NCBI GenBank assembly: GCA_029780415.1
Contig: JAKOYN010000062.1
Span: 18,822 to 82,821 of the forward strand
Direction of reading: 5' to 3'
Length of the DNA stretch: 64,000 nucleotides
DNA from: RXIX01 sp003989075
Lineage (GTDB): Bacteria > Pseudomonadota > Gammaproteobacteria > Competibacterales > Competibacteraceae
In this document: one piece after another, positions 43,514 through 61,271 of the stretch
How positions within the stretch are numbered: the stretch's first letter is position 1
How the letters are laid out: every line of letters begins with the position of its first letter
Program-made: the position numbers and the translations under genes
The notes under the pieces: model-generated
The model's database searches: none
What the model was told of the DNA's origin: nothing
Seen by the model: the letters and a program-made list of their open reading frames with translations, nothing else

Positions 43514-45322
43514 TCAATTGGGCGCGGCGGTTCCAGGATCGTACCGCATCCTGACGTAGGAACCGGGTGCGTCCTCAATGGGTTTCAGCTTGCCGTCGCC
43601 CGGCGTGCGTGCCGGAACCTGTGGCCCGGCATACGGCTTGAGCCAGGCCAGCCAGTCCGGCCACCAGGAACCGTCCTGTTTAACCGCCTTGCGAAACCAG
43701 TCCTCGGGATGCAGTGGTGTGTCGGGATGGGTCCAATAGCCGTACTTGTCGGAGGTGGCCGGATTGATGACGCCGGCGATGTGCCCGGAGCCACTGAGCA
43801 CGAAACGCACCGGCCCACCGACCAGTTGGGTGCCGGCATAGGTCGAAGCCCACGGTGCGATGTGATCCTCGTAGGCCGAGAGGAAATAAACTGGGGTCTG
43901 GATCCTGCGCAGGTCGATGGGCACGCCGGCCAGGGTGATGCCACCCGGTTCACGCAGCAGGTTTTTCTGGTACATATTGCGCACGTAGAAGCTGTGCATG
44001 TCGCGCGGCATGCGTGTGGAATCGGAGTTCCAGTACAGCAGATCGAAGGGATAGGGATCCTTGCCCAGCAGGTAGTTGTTGACCACGAAATACCAGATCA
44101 GATCATTGGCGCGCAGCATGCTGAATACCCCGGCCATCTGGCTGCCGTCGAGATAGCCACGCTCGCCCATCTGCTTTTCCAGCAGGGTAATCAGTTCCTC
44201 GTCGATGAAGACTTCCAGTTCGCCCGGCGCGCTGAAATCGGTCATGCAGGCAAAGCAGATGGCGCTTTGCACCCGCTGATCCTGATGTGCGGCCAGCCAG
44301 GCCAGGGTTGACAGTAGCAGCGTGCCGCCCAGGCAATAGCCGGCGGTGTTGACTTCGCGCTCGCCGGTGGCCTGCTCGATGGCATCCAGAGCCGCTACGA
44401 CCGCTAGCAGATAATCATCAAAGGTCTTGTGCGCCAGCCGCTCGTCCGGGTTGATCCAGGAGGTCATGAACACGGTGAAGCCCTGATCGACCATCCATTT
44501 GACCATCGAGTTTCTGGGCCGCATGTCCATGATGTAGAACTTGTTGATCCAGGGCGATATGAACAGAAATGGCCGCTGGTGCACGGTCGCTGTGCTGGGG
44601 TCGTACTGGATCAGTTGCAGCAATTCATTTTCAAACACCACCTTGCCGGGTGTGACGGCGATATTTACGCCGGGCTGGAAGGCGTCCAGATCGGTCATGC
44701 GGATTTGCAGCTGGCCGCGGCCACGCTCCAGGTCGGTGAGCAGATTTTGCAAGCCCTTGAGCAGGTTATGGCCGCTGGAATCGAAGGTGGTGCGCAGCAC
44801 GGTGGGATTGGTCAGGGCGAAATTGGTGGGTGCGACGGCGTCGATGAACTGACGGGTATAGAACTGCACCTTGCGCGCGGTTTTCTCGTCCAGCCCTTCC
44901 ACCTGGCGCACCAGTCCCTGCAGGCTGCTGGCGGCGAGTAGATAGGATTGTTTGATGAAGTCGAAGACCACATTCTCCGCCCATTCCTGGTCCTGGAAGC
45001 GTTTGTCGCCGGCGGGCGCCTCGATCAGCGGTGTGCTGTCCTGACCGAGCAGGCGATTGACGCTGTGTTGCCACAGATCCAGATGGTTTTTCCACAGCTT
45101 GATCTGGGTTTCGAGCAGTGGATCGGGGTTTTTCAGCAACTGTTCGAGCAGTTGCTGGAATGATTTGCTGATCAGACCAGGATCGATCAGGGGCAGCGGA
45201 TCGCCGTTCTGCTGGCGCTTGAGATAGGCCTGCAACACACGCTGGCTTTGTTCAATGACCTTGGACAGGTTCTGCGTGAGCAGGTTGAGATCGGGGGCGG
45301 ATGGCGTGGTGGATTTGGACAT
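43514..45322 (-). CDS. phaC: Class I poly(3-hydroxyalkanoate) synthase
   Basis: Polymerises hydroxyacyl-CoA into polyhydroxyalkanoate at the granule surface. The 602-residue protein has the lipase-like box GYCLGG with catalytic Cys330, the Asp in SAYEDHIAPW and the His in SGSGHIAGVINP, and the conserved substrate-site block PRNSMVKWMVDQGFTVFMTSWINPD. Length and lack of a PhaE partner fit class I. RBS AAGGAGG precedes the ATG. No phaA, phaB or phasin gene is in view, so the precursor genes are elsewhere. It converges with dnaE. Confidence 0.95.
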   Translation of the reverse strand: MSKSTTPSAPDLNLLTQNLSKVIEQSQRVLQAYLKRQQNGDPLPLIDPGLISKSFQQLLEQLLKNPDPLLETQIKLWKNHLDLWQHSVNRLLGQDSTPLIEAPAGDKRFQDQEWAENVVFDFIKQSYLLAASSLQGLVRQVEGLDEKTARKVQFYTRQFIDAVAPTNFALTNPTVLRTTFDSSGHNLLKGLQNLLTDLERGRGQLQIRMTDLDAFQPGVNIAVTPGKVVFENELLQLIQYDPSTATVHQRPFLFISPWINKFYIMDMRPRNSMVKWMVDQGFTVFMTSWINPDERLAHKTFDDYLLAVVAALDAIEQATGEREVNTAGYCLGGTLLLSTLAWLAAHQDQRVQSAICFACMTDFSAPGELEVFIDEELITLLEKQMGERGYLDGSQMAGVFSMLRANDLIWYFVVNNYLLGKDPYPFDLLYWNSDSTRMPRDMHSFYVRNMYQKNLLREPGGITLAGVPIDLRRIQTPVYFLSAYEDHIAPWASTYAGTQLVGGPVRFVLSGSGHIAGVINPATSDKYGYWTHPDTPLHPEDWFRKAVKQDGSWWPDWLAWLKPYAGPQVPARTPGDGKLKPIEDAPGSYVRMRYDPGTAAPN

Positions 45323-45476
45323 GGGGAACGCCTCCTTGAAGGTTCAACCTTTTGAAGTATAGGCAGGCGTCAATACTGTCGCCGAAATCCACTGTTTCCC
45401 TCTTCAATTGGACATTTCAGCAGGCGTCCGGCGGCATTGTCTGCTGCTGCCGGAATTCACCTGCACCGTCAATCCT

Positions 45477-46586
45477 TCAATAGGGCGGCAGCAGGCGCCG
45501 CAGTCCGTGCGCCAGCACGATCAGCAGGAACAGCAGATTGCGCAACGGCAGCGCCGGCCAGCAGTAAGGCAGCGGCGCGGCAGGTTGGCCACTGTCCATG
45601 ACCTGCGTCAGCCGTTCGCCGAGGGCGCGCAGCAGATGGAGCGAGCGTGGCCAGTCCACAATTCCGGTTTGCCACGCTGCTGGAATGCCTGCTTCGCCCA
45701 CGGTCGCGCCGGCCAATGCCCCGGTGATTGCCCCGACCGTGTCGGTATCGCCGCCGCAATCGAGAACTGCGCTCAGCGTGGCCTGGAAATCGCCGCTGTG
45801 CCGCAGCCAGGCATAGGCAGCGACCGGCACCGTGTCGTAGATATAGCCACTGACGCCCATGCCCAAACCCAGCCGCGCGGCCAGTTCGGCAACCGTGGCG
45901 TTATCACGCGCCGCCCCGGCGAGCGTGTCGATGCGCGCCTGCCAGTCGCGATCGTCCACGCCACAGCCGCGCAGCAGGGTGAGGAAGGGTTCCAGCGCCG
46001 GCCTGCCGCTCAGCCGCTCACGGGTGATCCAGGCGGCCAGTTCGGCGATAGCCCGCGCGCCCGTCAGCGCTTTGGGATCGCTATGCGTGAGCCGGGTCGA
46101 GGCGGCGACATAGGCGGTGCGGCGGTGCGGATCGTGGGCGAAGAAGGCACCGATCAGCGCCACGCGCATCGCTGGACCATTGCCGGCCGACCAGACGCCG
46201 CTGCGATCCGGCGGGAAGCCCAGCCACAGTTTCACGATTGCCCGCAGGGTAGCCAGACCGATCCCGGCCGGTAGTGTCAGTAGCCAGCCGCGCAGGCACC
46301 AGCCAAGACGGGCGGCGAAGCGTGCGGGTGCATCGGGATGGCGCAGCAGACATTGCGCGACGAACACGGTGTGCTCGCTGTCATCGCTGAGCATGCCGCG
46401 CCCGAAGATCAGCCGGTGTCGCCATTGCCCCCGGTACAGGCGTTGAATGCGTTGCCGTGACAGACCTTCGGCGGGCAGGCCAAGCGCATCGCCGACCGCC
46501 GTGCCCAGAAGCAGACCCCGCAGCCGGTCCGCCTGAGCACTGCTGATGTTGGTGGATTGGTCGTGGTATGGAGCGGAACCGGTCAT
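45477..46586 (-). CDS. ADP-ribosylglycohydrolase (DraG/ARH family) with a hydrophobic C-terminal tail
   Basis: Removes ADP-ribose from modified proteins or nucleic acids. The 369-residue protein has the family's start DRLRGLLLGTAVGDALGLPAEG, the Mg-binding motif LSDDSEHTVF (about 67-76; DDT in relatives) and the C-terminal metal motif LDCGGDTDTVGAITGALAGA. Residues about 335-369 end in a hydrophobic stretch (LRNLLFLLIVLAHGLRRLL) that could anchor it to the membrane. No DraT or other ADP-ribosyltransferase gene is adjacent, so the target is unknown. Translation is coupled to the upstream luxR-type gene (overlap ATGA). Confidence 0.88.
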   Translation of the reverse strand: MTGSAPYHDQSTNISSAQADRLRGLLLGTAVGDALGLPAEGLSRQRIQRLYRGQWRHRLIFGRGMLSDDSEHTVFVAQCLLRHPDAPARFAARLGWCLRGWLLTLPAGIGLATLRAIVKLWLGFPPDRSGVWSAGNGPAMRVALIGAFFAHDPHRRTAYVAASTRLTHSDPKALTGARAIAELAAWITRERLSGRPALEPFLTLLRGCGVDDRDWQARIDTLAGAARDNATVAELAARLGLGMGVSGYIYDTVPVAAYAWLRHSGDFQATLSAVLDCGGDTDTVGAITGALAGATVGEAGIPAAWQTGIVDWPRSLHLLRALGERLTQVMDSGQPAAPLPYCWPALPLRNLLFLLIVLAHGLRRLLPPY

Positions 46587-47191
46587 GGCTTTTGCGGTTG
46601 GGCGGGTTCAGCGAGGAGGGTTTTGAACAGTTCTCTACGGTTGTGTACACCGAGCTTGGTGTAGATGCGGCGGATATGGGTCACGACGGTATGGGGGCTG
46701 ATAGCAAGTTGCGCGGCGATGGCGGTGTGTGTCAGATCATCCGCCAGCGCCAGGCAGATCTTCTGTTCCTGCTGCGACAAGCTGCTGCCCTGTATGCGGC
46801 GCTCGATTTTCGAACGCCGCAGTTCCTGATACTCAATGATCAGGCCGATCAGTGCCCGGTCATCTGGCGCCTGATCAATGCGGTCCAGGCCGGGACTGGC
46901 AGTAGGCGCTTGCAGTGGGCAGGCGCGAAAGACAAACCGGCCGCCGGTGTTGGTGTGGGAGCACAGCAGCGGTGTGTCCAGGGTTTGGTGGTTTCGATCA
47001 AGGCTCCGGCATAGCTGCAGCAAGGCAGGCGGCAGGTTGATCCGGTCGCTACATGGCTCTGGCTTGTCTGGCAGCGCGCTATCGTGATTGGCCTGCCATA
47101 ACAGGTAATGCGCTTGCCTGCTGATATAGGCGAGCTGGCCGGCATGCGTCAGGATAAGCAGGCCCATTTTACCGCTCGGCACGTAATCCAT
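46583..47191 (-). CDS. LuxR-family transcriptional regulator
   Basis: A 202-residue regulator. Residues about 1-125 may be a PAS-like sensor domain (LLILTHAGQLAYISRQAHYLLW). The C-terminal 65 residues are a GerE/LuxR helix-turn-helix: LSQQEQKICLALADDLTHTAIAAQLAISPHTVVTHIRRIYTKLGVHNRREL. There is no receiver domain or acyl-homoserine-lactone signature. The ATG has AAGGA at good spacing and a perfect 14-bp palindrome lies about 30 bp upstream. The stop overlaps the ADP-ribosylglycohydrolase start, so the regulator probably controls its own operon. Confidence 0.87.
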   Translation of the reverse strand: MDYVPSGKMGLLILTHAGQLAYISRQAHYLLWQANHDSALPDKPEPCSDRINLPPALLQLCRSLDRNHQTLDTPLLCSHTNTGGRFVFRACPLQAPTASPGLDRIDQAPDDRALIGLIIEYQELRRSKIERRIQGSSLSQQEQKICLALADDLTHTAIAAQLAISPHTVVTHIRRIYTKLGVHNRRELFKTLLAEPAQPQKP

Positions 47192-47520
47192 GGTCGTCCT
47201 TCCATATGCCCGCAGATCATGATGCGCATCATATTAGGTATGAGTGTATCGGATTGGTTGTGGATTGCAGGGTCATGCGGGGCTGCACGATTTTAACCAA
47301 GCGGTACGCGCTCCAAGTCTGGAGCCGTTTTTTTGTACAACCCTTTGCTTGAGTATGTCCGCCTTATGGGTCTGGTCAAGTGCTGCAGTGCAAAATAATT
47401 GCCCCGAAATGCTCAATGTCCCATTGACAGGGGATTGTGTGGATGGATTGGACTTAATAGTCTCAATCACAAGAAAAATTGGATGGCAGAGTTTTCAATT
47501 TGCAGCATGGGAGAAAAGCG
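47192..47520. other. Low-GC intergenic region between luxR-type and methyltransferase-like genes
   Basis: About 330 bp with no gene, at visibly lower GC than the surroundings (about 43% near 47400-47500). It holds the palindrome at 47219-47232, a -35-like TTGACA at 47424-47429 without a clear -10 at the standard distance, and a T7 run near 47330. Divergent promoters for both neighbours are expected here. Confidence 0.5.
47219..47232. promoter_or_regulatory. Perfect 14-bp palindrome, candidate operator
   Basis: ATGATGCGCATCAT reads the same on both strands. It lies 28 bp upstream of the luxR-type start, the normal place for a dimeric regulator to bind. Confidence 0.5.
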
Positions 47521-48192
47521 ATGGTTGCGATCATGGATGCAAAAGATGCAGCGGATTCCACCTGTACGCATACCCTCGATCTGTTTTGTGCCAAGTCCCA
47601 GCTGCGACCCGTGATACTGGATATCTGCGCGCGGTATGGGGCGCGGCGGATTGTTTGCCTGGGTCATGGTAGCGAGGAGGTGTACTGCGATTTGCAGGAA
47701 GCCGGCCATGCTGCCAGGAGGGAATCCGGTGGCGCTGGCATGGCCAATTCGATGCAGCGTGCGGAGTGCGGCTATCCTGCTACAGAGAAGCGTGGCGCTG
47801 GTGTTGTGGACAGGGTGAGTGCCGATTGCGATGTCGTGGTGAGCACCGAAGTGGAGCAGGCCTTTTTCAAGCCCGTCACCCTGGTCAAATGGGCGGCGCG
47901 GATGCTCTGCCATGAGGGAATCCTGCTGATCCGGGTGCCGGATGAGCACTGGAGTCTGAAACAGCTCTTTTTCGCCGCGATGCAGTCTCTGCACAGGCAT
48001 CGCTATCCAGTCTGGGACGATGAGCACATACAGTGCTGGTCACTCGACAGCCTGAAGCTGCTACTGGAATATCACGGCTTTGCCATCCTGGAGGTCATTG
48101 GCATCAGAAACCATCGACAGCGGCAGCATGGCACGATGCTGGTGGCCCGCAGGATAACGCATGCCGGAAGGGCGGATTGTCCGGGGCCCTGA
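47521..48192 (+). CDS. SAM-dependent methyltransferase-like protein, possibly degenerate
   Basis: A 223-residue protein with the outline of a class I methyltransferase: strand one RIVCLGHGSEEVY (43-55) lacks the usual Gly-rich DxGxGxG, followed by CDVVVSTEVEQAFFKP (motif like DxVxxxEVIEH), HEGILLIRVPD (127-137) and a C-terminal YHGFAILEVIGIRN. The best parallel is the Methyltransf_11/UbiG type. The AdoMet loop is weak, so it may be a diverged or inactive enzyme. The ATG at 47521 has GGGAG upstream; an earlier frame start at 47479 has none. It sits in a low-GC stretch, suggesting transfer. Substrate unknown. Confidence 0.6.
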   Translation: MVAIMDAKDAADSTCTHTLDLFCAKSQLRPVILDICARYGARRIVCLGHGSEEVYCDLQEAGHAARRESGGAGMANSMQRAECGYPATEKRGAGVVDRVSADCDVVVSTEVEQAFFKPVTLVKWAARMLCHEGILLIRVPDEHWSLKQLFFAAMQSLHRHRYPVWDDEHIQCWSLDSLKLLLEYHGFAILEVIGIRNHRQRQHGTMLVARRITHAGRADCPGP

Positions 48193-48256
48193 GAGCAGGG
48201 TTGGGGGTTGGGAATGGCAATGTCGCGCGCGCCGGCTCTGTGCTGCCTGCTGTGGA

Positions 48257-48919
48257 CTAGCCTTGAGCGGTGGCGTCCAGGCGCCCGGCTGGACAGGACA
48301 CACCCGTGCCGCCCAGCCCGCAATAGCCACCGGGATTCTTGGCCAGATACTGCTGGTGATAGTCCTCGGCGTAATAGAACACGGACAGGGCGGCGATTTC
48401 GGTGCTGATCGGCCCGTGCCCGGCAGCGTTCAGGGCCTGCTGATAGGCGGCGCGACTGGCCAGCGCGGCGGCGTGCTGGGCGTCGCCATGGGTGTAAATC
48501 GCCGAGCGGTATTGCGTGCCGACATCGTGACCCTGGCGCATGCCCTGGGTAGGATCGTGTGACTCCCAGAACAGGCGCAGCAGTTGCTCATAGCCGATCC
48601 GGTCAGGATCGAAGATCACCAGTACCGCTTCAGCATGGCCGGTGCGACCGCTGCACACTTCTTCATAAGTCGGGTTGGGCGTGAAACCACCGCTGTAACC
48701 GACTGCGGTGTTGTAAACACCAGTCTGACTCCAGAACCGGCGTTCCGCGCCCCAGAAACAGCCCAGCGCGAATACGGCCTGCTCCAGACCGGCCGGAAAC
48801 GGTGCCTGCAGTGGATGACCGTTAACAGCATGCCGCACCGGAACCGGCATGGGCGTCGCACGGCCCGGTAATGCTTCTTCTGGATGCGGAATCTGCAGCG
48901 TACGATGCAGCCATGACAT
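48257..48919 (-). CDS. msrA: Peptide methionine-S-sulfoxide reductase
   Basis: Repairs the S-isomer of oxidised methionine. The 220-residue protein matches E. coli MsrA throughout: [11 protein letters not shown], the catalytic Cys54 in [11 protein letters not shown], the [18 protein letters not shown] block, and the resolving Cys in the C-terminal [16 protein letters not shown]. The start is the second of two nearby ATG codons, 7 bases after AGGAG; the open frame extends far upstream without MsrA similarity. It is divergent from the LprI-like gene. Confidence 0.95.
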   Translation of the reverse strand: MSWLHRTLQIPHPEEALPGRATPMPVPVRHAVNGHPLQAPFPAGLEQAVFALGCFWGAERRFWSQTGVYNTAVGYSGGFTPNPTYEEVCSGRTGHAEAVLVIFDPDRIGYEQLLRLFWESHDPTQGMRQGHDVGTQYRSAIYTHGDAQHAAALASRAAYQQALNAAGHGPISTEIAALSVFYYAEDYHQQYLAKNPGGYCGLGGTGVSCPAGRLDATAQG

Positions 48920-49066
48920 GGGCATTCTCCTGACGGGATGGCAAATGGCCTTTTGGACCGTGGCCGGTTCACTGAGGTTCGGCGGCAATGCGCAGCCGGG
49001 CTTGCGACATCGCCCGGCACGGTCAATGCTTAGGGCTGCATTCACCCACTCCAAGGAGACTCCGTC

Positions 49067-49381
49067 GTGCTCAAATCCCTGTCCATGGTCCTGCTGGGCG
49101 TCGCTCTGCCCACGCTGGCTGTGCATGCCGCCAGCTACGATTGCACCCGCGCCAATACCGCCGCTGAGATCGCGGTATGCGCCAATCCCAGCCTCAACCG
49201 CCTGGACGAGGATCTGGCGGTTGAATACCGCTCGGTGCTAAACCGCTTGCCGCCGCGCCGCGCTGATATGGTGCGCGACGATCAGCGCTCCTGGTTGATG
49301 GCCCGCGACAGTTGCGGCGCCGACGTGCGCTGTCTGCGCGCCCGCTATCAGGAACGGCTGGCGCGGCTCAACGAGTACTGA
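49067..49381 (+). CDS. Secreted LprI/DUF1311-like protein
   Basis: A 104-residue protein with a signal peptide ([16 protein letters not shown]) and a mature domain of the LprI/DUF1311 kind: [35 protein letters not shown], and later [34 protein letters not shown], with four Cys in the typical spacing. Members of this family are periplasmic and in mycobacteria inhibit lysozyme; the role here is not known. The start is GTG, 8 bases after AAGGAG. It converges with the ABC permease gene. Confidence 0.85.
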   Translation: MLKSLSMVLLGVALPTLAVHAASYDCTRANTAAEIAVCANPSLNRLDEDLAVEYRSVLNRLPPRRADMVRDDQRSWLMARDSCGADVRCLRARYQERLARLNEY

Positions 49382-49424
49382 TCGAGCGCTGGGCGCGGCG
49401 GTGGTGATGGCAGGCCGCCGCGTT

Positions 49425-50432
49425 TCATTCCCAGCGGAAGCTGCGCGCGCCAATGGCCATGAACACCACACTCATCACGCCCAGTACCAGCAGATGCCCG
49501 GACACATCCAGGAGTCCGGCGCCATCGATCATGATCGCCCGCGCTGCATCGATCACATGGGTCAACGGCAGAATCTGTGCGAACGCCCGTACCCAGGGAT
49601 GCACACCCTCCAGCGAGAACCAGATCCCTGACAGAAACATCATCGGCCAGCTCAGCAGGTTCAACAGACCACCGGCCAGCTCCTCACTGGTGGTGCGTGC
49701 GGCGATGGTCACGCCCAGACTGATCAGGCTGACCGCGCCCAGCGCGAACACCAGGAACAGATTCCAGTAGCTGCCGTGCATGGTGAAGCGGATGAACAGA
49801 TCGGTGCCGGCGAATACCACTACACTGGTGCTCAGCACCAGCCATAGCCGTGAGCCAATCTGCGCCGCCAGGAATTCCAGCGACGTCAGCGGCGTGGCCC
49901 GCAGACGCTTGAGCATGCCGTTCTTGCGGTAGCGTACGATTACGTAGCCGACGCCAAACAGGCAACTGAACATCATGTTCATCGCCAGCACGCCCGGCAG
50001 TACCCAGTCGACGTAGCGCACCTCATGGCCGCTCACGGTCGCCTTCTGGTAAGGCGAGGGCGCCCCGCTACCGCGCAGCATCTGCTCCAGCACATAACCC
50101 TTGGGCGATTCGTCGTTGATCCAGTAGCGTTGGCCGGCTGGGTCGAACAGCATGTCGAGCTGATGGCGCTCAACCTTGGTCAGCGCCGTTGGCAGATCAT
50201 CCACCGGCAGGAAGCGCACATAGCGGGTAGTGAGAAAGGCACTATCGGCCTTGTACCCGCTCGATCCCAGCACGCCGACCTTGTACAGGTCCAGGCCCGG
50301 CCCGGAAAAGGCAAAGGCAAAACCGGCGATCAGCAACACCGGGAACAGCAGGTTCCAGGCCAGCGACGAACGGTCGCGCAGGAACTCGCGGTTACGGCAG
50401 ACGAACAGCGCCCAGAAGTGCGTCAAATTCAT
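49425..50432 (-). CDS. ABC-2 type transporter permease
   Basis: A 335-residue inner-membrane protein with one N-terminal hydrophobic segment, a periplasmic region (about 45-150) and five more membrane segments in the C-terminal half, the ABC-2 exporter pattern. The motif MFLSGIWFSLEGVHPWVRAFAQILPLTHVIDAAR is the ABC-2 signature before the last helix. It overlaps the ATPase gene by 4 bp, so they form one exporter, comparable to DrrAB-type drug efflux pumps. Substrate not known. Confidence 0.9.
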   Translation of the reverse strand: MNLTHFWALFVCRNREFLRDRSSLAWNLLFPVLLIAGFAFAFSGPGLDLYKVGVLGSSGYKADSAFLTTRYVRFLPVDDLPTALTKVERHQLDMLFDPAGQRYWINDESPKGYVLEQMLRGSGAPSPYQKATVSGHEVRYVDWVLPGVLAMNMMFSCLFGVGYVIVRYRKNGMLKRLRATPLTSLEFLAAQIGSRLWLVLSTSVVVFAGTDLFIRFTMHGSYWNLFLVFALGAVSLISLGVTIAARTTSEELAGGLLNLLSWPMMFLSGIWFSLEGVHPWVRAFAQILPLTHVIDAARAIMIDGAGLLDVSGHLLVLGVMSVVFMAIGARSFRWE

Positions 50433-51313
50433 GCGCGCAGCTCCCGGCCGGTCAATTCCAGAAACAGATCTTCCAGGGTGCGCTGGCGAATCTGCAGCCG
50501 CGCCAGCGAGATGTCATGCGCCAGCAGTTCCTGCACGGCGGCGTTGACATCGCGGGTGAGAATTTCCACCACGTCGTGGCCCTGTATCACGGTCTGCGCC
50601 AGCGGTGGCGCGGGATCGGGCATATCAGCGCGTGGCAGTTGCAGCACGACGTCATCGAAATGCGCCGCCAGCAACTCGCGCGGCGTACCTTGGGCGATGA
50701 TTCGCCCGTGGTCCATGATGGCGATCTCATCGCACAACTGGTAAGCCTCTTCCATGTAATGGGTGGTCAGGACGATCGTCTTGCCACGGGCCTTGATGCG
50801 CTGGATCAGATCCCAGAAGTTGCGCCGGGCCTGCGGATCAAGGCCGGTGGTCGGCTCGTCGAGGAACAGCAGGTCCGGGTCGTTGACCAGGGCAATCGCC
50901 AGCAGCAGCCGCTGCCGCTGCCCACCGGACAGTTTGCGGGTGTCGCGGTCGAGAAATTCGTTGAGCGTGCAGGCTTCCACCAGTTCTTCCAGCGGCAGGC
51001 TGCGCCGGTAGAAACGGGCGAACATGCGCAGATTTTCGCGGCCGGTGATGAAGTCCTGCAGCGCCGTGGACTGGAACATGATGCCAATATCCTGGCGAAA
51101 GCGCGCGTCGAGGGGTGCACCGCGATAGCGAATCTCGCCGCTGCTGGGTGTGCAGATGCCTTCGAGCATTTCCACCGTGGTGGTTTTGCCGGCACCGTTG
51201 GGGCCAAGCAGGCCAAAGCAGCGCCCGGCAGGAATCGCCAGGTCAATGCCGTTGACAGCCGCGACGCCCCGAAAATGCTTGGTCAGGGCGCGGGTTTCCA
51301 GCAGGGGAATCAT
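50429..51313 (-). CDS. ABC transporter ATP-binding protein
   Basis: A 294-residue ATPase partner of the adjacent permease. It has Walker A LLGPNGAGKTTT, a Q-loop FQSTALQDFITG, the signature LSGGQRQR and Walker B LLFLDEPTTGLD, followed by the H-loop TTHYMEEA. The C-terminal 70 residues match DrrA-type exporters. The start ATG is about 90 bp downstream of the rpoC stop, with the rpoC terminator between. Confidence 0.93.
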   Translation of the reverse strand: MIPLLETRALTKHFRGVAAVNGIDLAIPAGRCFGLLGPNGAGKTTTVEMLEGICTPSSGEIRYRGAPLDARFRQDIGIMFQSTALQDFITGRENLRMFARFYRRSLPLEELVEACTLNEFLDRDTRKLSGGQRQRLLLAIALVNDPDLLFLDEPTTGLDPQARRNFWDLIQRIKARGKTIVLTTHYMEEAYQLCDEIAIMDHGRIIAQGTPRELLAAHFDDVVLQLPRADMPDPAPPLAQTVIQGHDVVEILTRDVNAAVQELLAHDISLARLQIRQRTLEDLFLELTGRELRA

Positions 51314-51343
51314 GGACGGTGGCCTTGGGCAGTGATAATGAGA

Positions 51344-51374
51344 AAGGCGGAAACCGGTGCAGGGTTTCCGCCTT
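51344..51374 (-). terminator. Terminator of the rpoBC operon
   Basis: AAGGCGGAAACC (51344-51355) and GGTTTCCGCCTT (51363-51374) form a perfect 12-bp stem with a 7-base loop, 30 bp after the rpoC stop. On the minus strand it is followed by TCTCATT, a short T-rich tail. Confidence 0.85.
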
Positions 51375-51403
51375 GAGGTGGAGAGCGAAGCCGCGCGCCG
51401 TGA

Positions 51404-55795
<4,392 letters not shown>

Positions 55796-55824
55796 CGTCT
55801 CTCACCCAAATTGCGTTGCCCGGT

Positions 55825-59991
<4,167 letters not shown>

Positions 59992-60105
59992 CGGGATTCC
60001 TCTCACGGGAGTGCCAGCCAAGGGCGGAGGCCGCCTGATTCCATTGCCGGTTGCCGACCGCGCGCCTGCGGTCCGCAACTGACGGTGTTTTCCCTGACAG
60101 ACTCA

Positions 60106-60152
60106 AACGGGAACGGGCCAGCAGCCTCTGGAGGCCGCTAGCCGTCCCCGTT
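60106..60152 (-). promoter_or_regulatory. rplL-rpoB intergenic hairpin (attenuator/processing site)
   Basis: AACGGGAACGGGCCAGCAG pairs imperfectly with GCTAGCCGTCCCCGTT, giving a long hairpin in the 224-bp rplL-rpoB gap. In E. coli this gap holds an attenuator and an RNase III processing site that lower rpoBC expression relative to rplJL. A similar role is likely here. Confidence 0.55.
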
Positions 60153-60215
60153 CAGTCCATCCAAGCCAAGCAAGGCGCGTAGCGCAATTCCACGCAACGG
60201 TTGTTGGCGTGGTGA

Positions 60216-60590
60216 TTACTTGATATCAACCTTGGCGCCGGCTTCTTCCAGCTTCTTCTTGATGTCCTCAGACTCAGCCTTGGGAATGCCTTCCTTGATC
60301 ATCGACGGCACGCCTTCGACCAGATCCTTGGCTTCCTTCAGGCCCAGACCGGTCAGGGCGCGCACGACCTTGATCACTTCGACCTTCTTCTCGCCGAAGC
60401 TGGTCATCACCACATCAAACTCGGTCTTTTCCTCAACCGGCGCAGCAGCGGCGGCGGCAGCCGGGGCAGCAGCCACGGCAGCGGCGGCGGTCACGCCAAA
60501 CTTCTCTTCCATCGCGGAGATCAGTTCCACGATCTCCATCACGGTCATGCCGGCGATGGTTTCCAGAATATCGTCTTTCGAAACGGCCAT
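60216..60590 (-). CDS. rplL: 50S ribosomal protein L7/L12
   Basis: Stalk protein that recruits and stimulates the translational GTPases, present in several copies per ribosome. The 124-residue protein has the N-terminal dimerisation helices ([33 protein letters not shown]), an Ala-rich hinge, and the C-terminal factor-binding domain ([40 protein letters not shown]). AGGAGTGAATCCGCA upstream of the ATG is a plausible ribosome site. Confidence 0.98.
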   Translation of the reverse strand: MAVSKDDILETIAGMTVMEIVELISAMEEKFGVTAAAAVAAAPAAAAAAAPVEEKTEFDVVMTSFGEKKVEVIKVVRALTGLGLKEAKDLVEGVPSMIKEGIPKAESEDIKKKLEEAGAKVDIK

Positions 60591-60654
60591 TGCGGATTCA
60601 CTCCTGAATAAAAACGCAAAATACTGCTAATGAATTGGGCTGTTGGCGGCGCGT

Positions 60655-61191
60655 TCAGGCAGCTTCTTCTTTCTGCTGACGGATCGCGTCGACGGTGCGC
60701 ACCAGTTTGCCCGGAATTTCGTTGAGGGTCCGCGCGAACTTGTCGAGCGGTGCCCGCAGGCAAGCCATGAACAGGCTGATGGCCTGGTCGCGGGTCGGCA
60801 GGCTGGCCAGACGTTCCAGCTCATGGGCGGGATATGCCTGCCCACCGACGGCCAGCGCCTTGACGATCAGCTTGTCGTTGGCTTTTTCCTTCAGAAATTC
60901 CTTGAACAACCGCGCTGCCGCACCCGGGTCGTCCTGGGAGAACGCCAGGATCAGCGGTCCTACCAGACTCGGTTGCAGGCACTCGAACTCGGTTCCCTGC
61001 ACGGCACGCCGCGCCAGGGTGTTCTTGACAACGCGCAGATAGACGCCGGTTTCCCGCGCCTTGACGCGCAGGTTGGTGAGCTGAGTGACACTCAGGCCAC
61101 GGTATTCGGCGGCAATCGCGGAGTGCGCACTGGCAGCCACTTTGGCGACTTCGGCCACCACAGCCTGTTTTTCTGCCAGATTGAGACTCAT
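60655..61191 (-). CDS. rplJ: 50S ribosomal protein L10
   Basis: Base of the L7/L12 stalk; L10 with L7/L12 also binds the mRNA leader to repress this operon. The 178-residue protein starts MSLNLAEKQAVVAEVAKVA, has the AEYRGLSVTQLTNLRVKARETGVYLRVVKNTLARRA region and a C-terminal helix for L7/L12. The start ATG has GAGGTAA 4 bases upstream; an earlier in-frame ATG at 61218 lies in the leader and is rejected. Confidence 0.97.
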   Translation of the reverse strand: MSLNLAEKQAVVAEVAKVAASAHSAIAAEYRGLSVTQLTNLRVKARETGVYLRVVKNTLARRAVQGTEFECLQPSLVGPLILAFSQDDPGAAARLFKEFLKEKANDKLIVKALAVGGQAYPAHELERLASLPTRDQAISLFMACLRAPLDKFARTLNEIPGKLVRTVDAIRQQKEEAA

Positions 61192-61271
61192 TGAGTTACC
61201 TCGTGGTGTTTCCTCCACTCACGTGGAGAACGGGAACGGCGGCCTTGCCAGGAATGATCCGGAAAGGGCCT

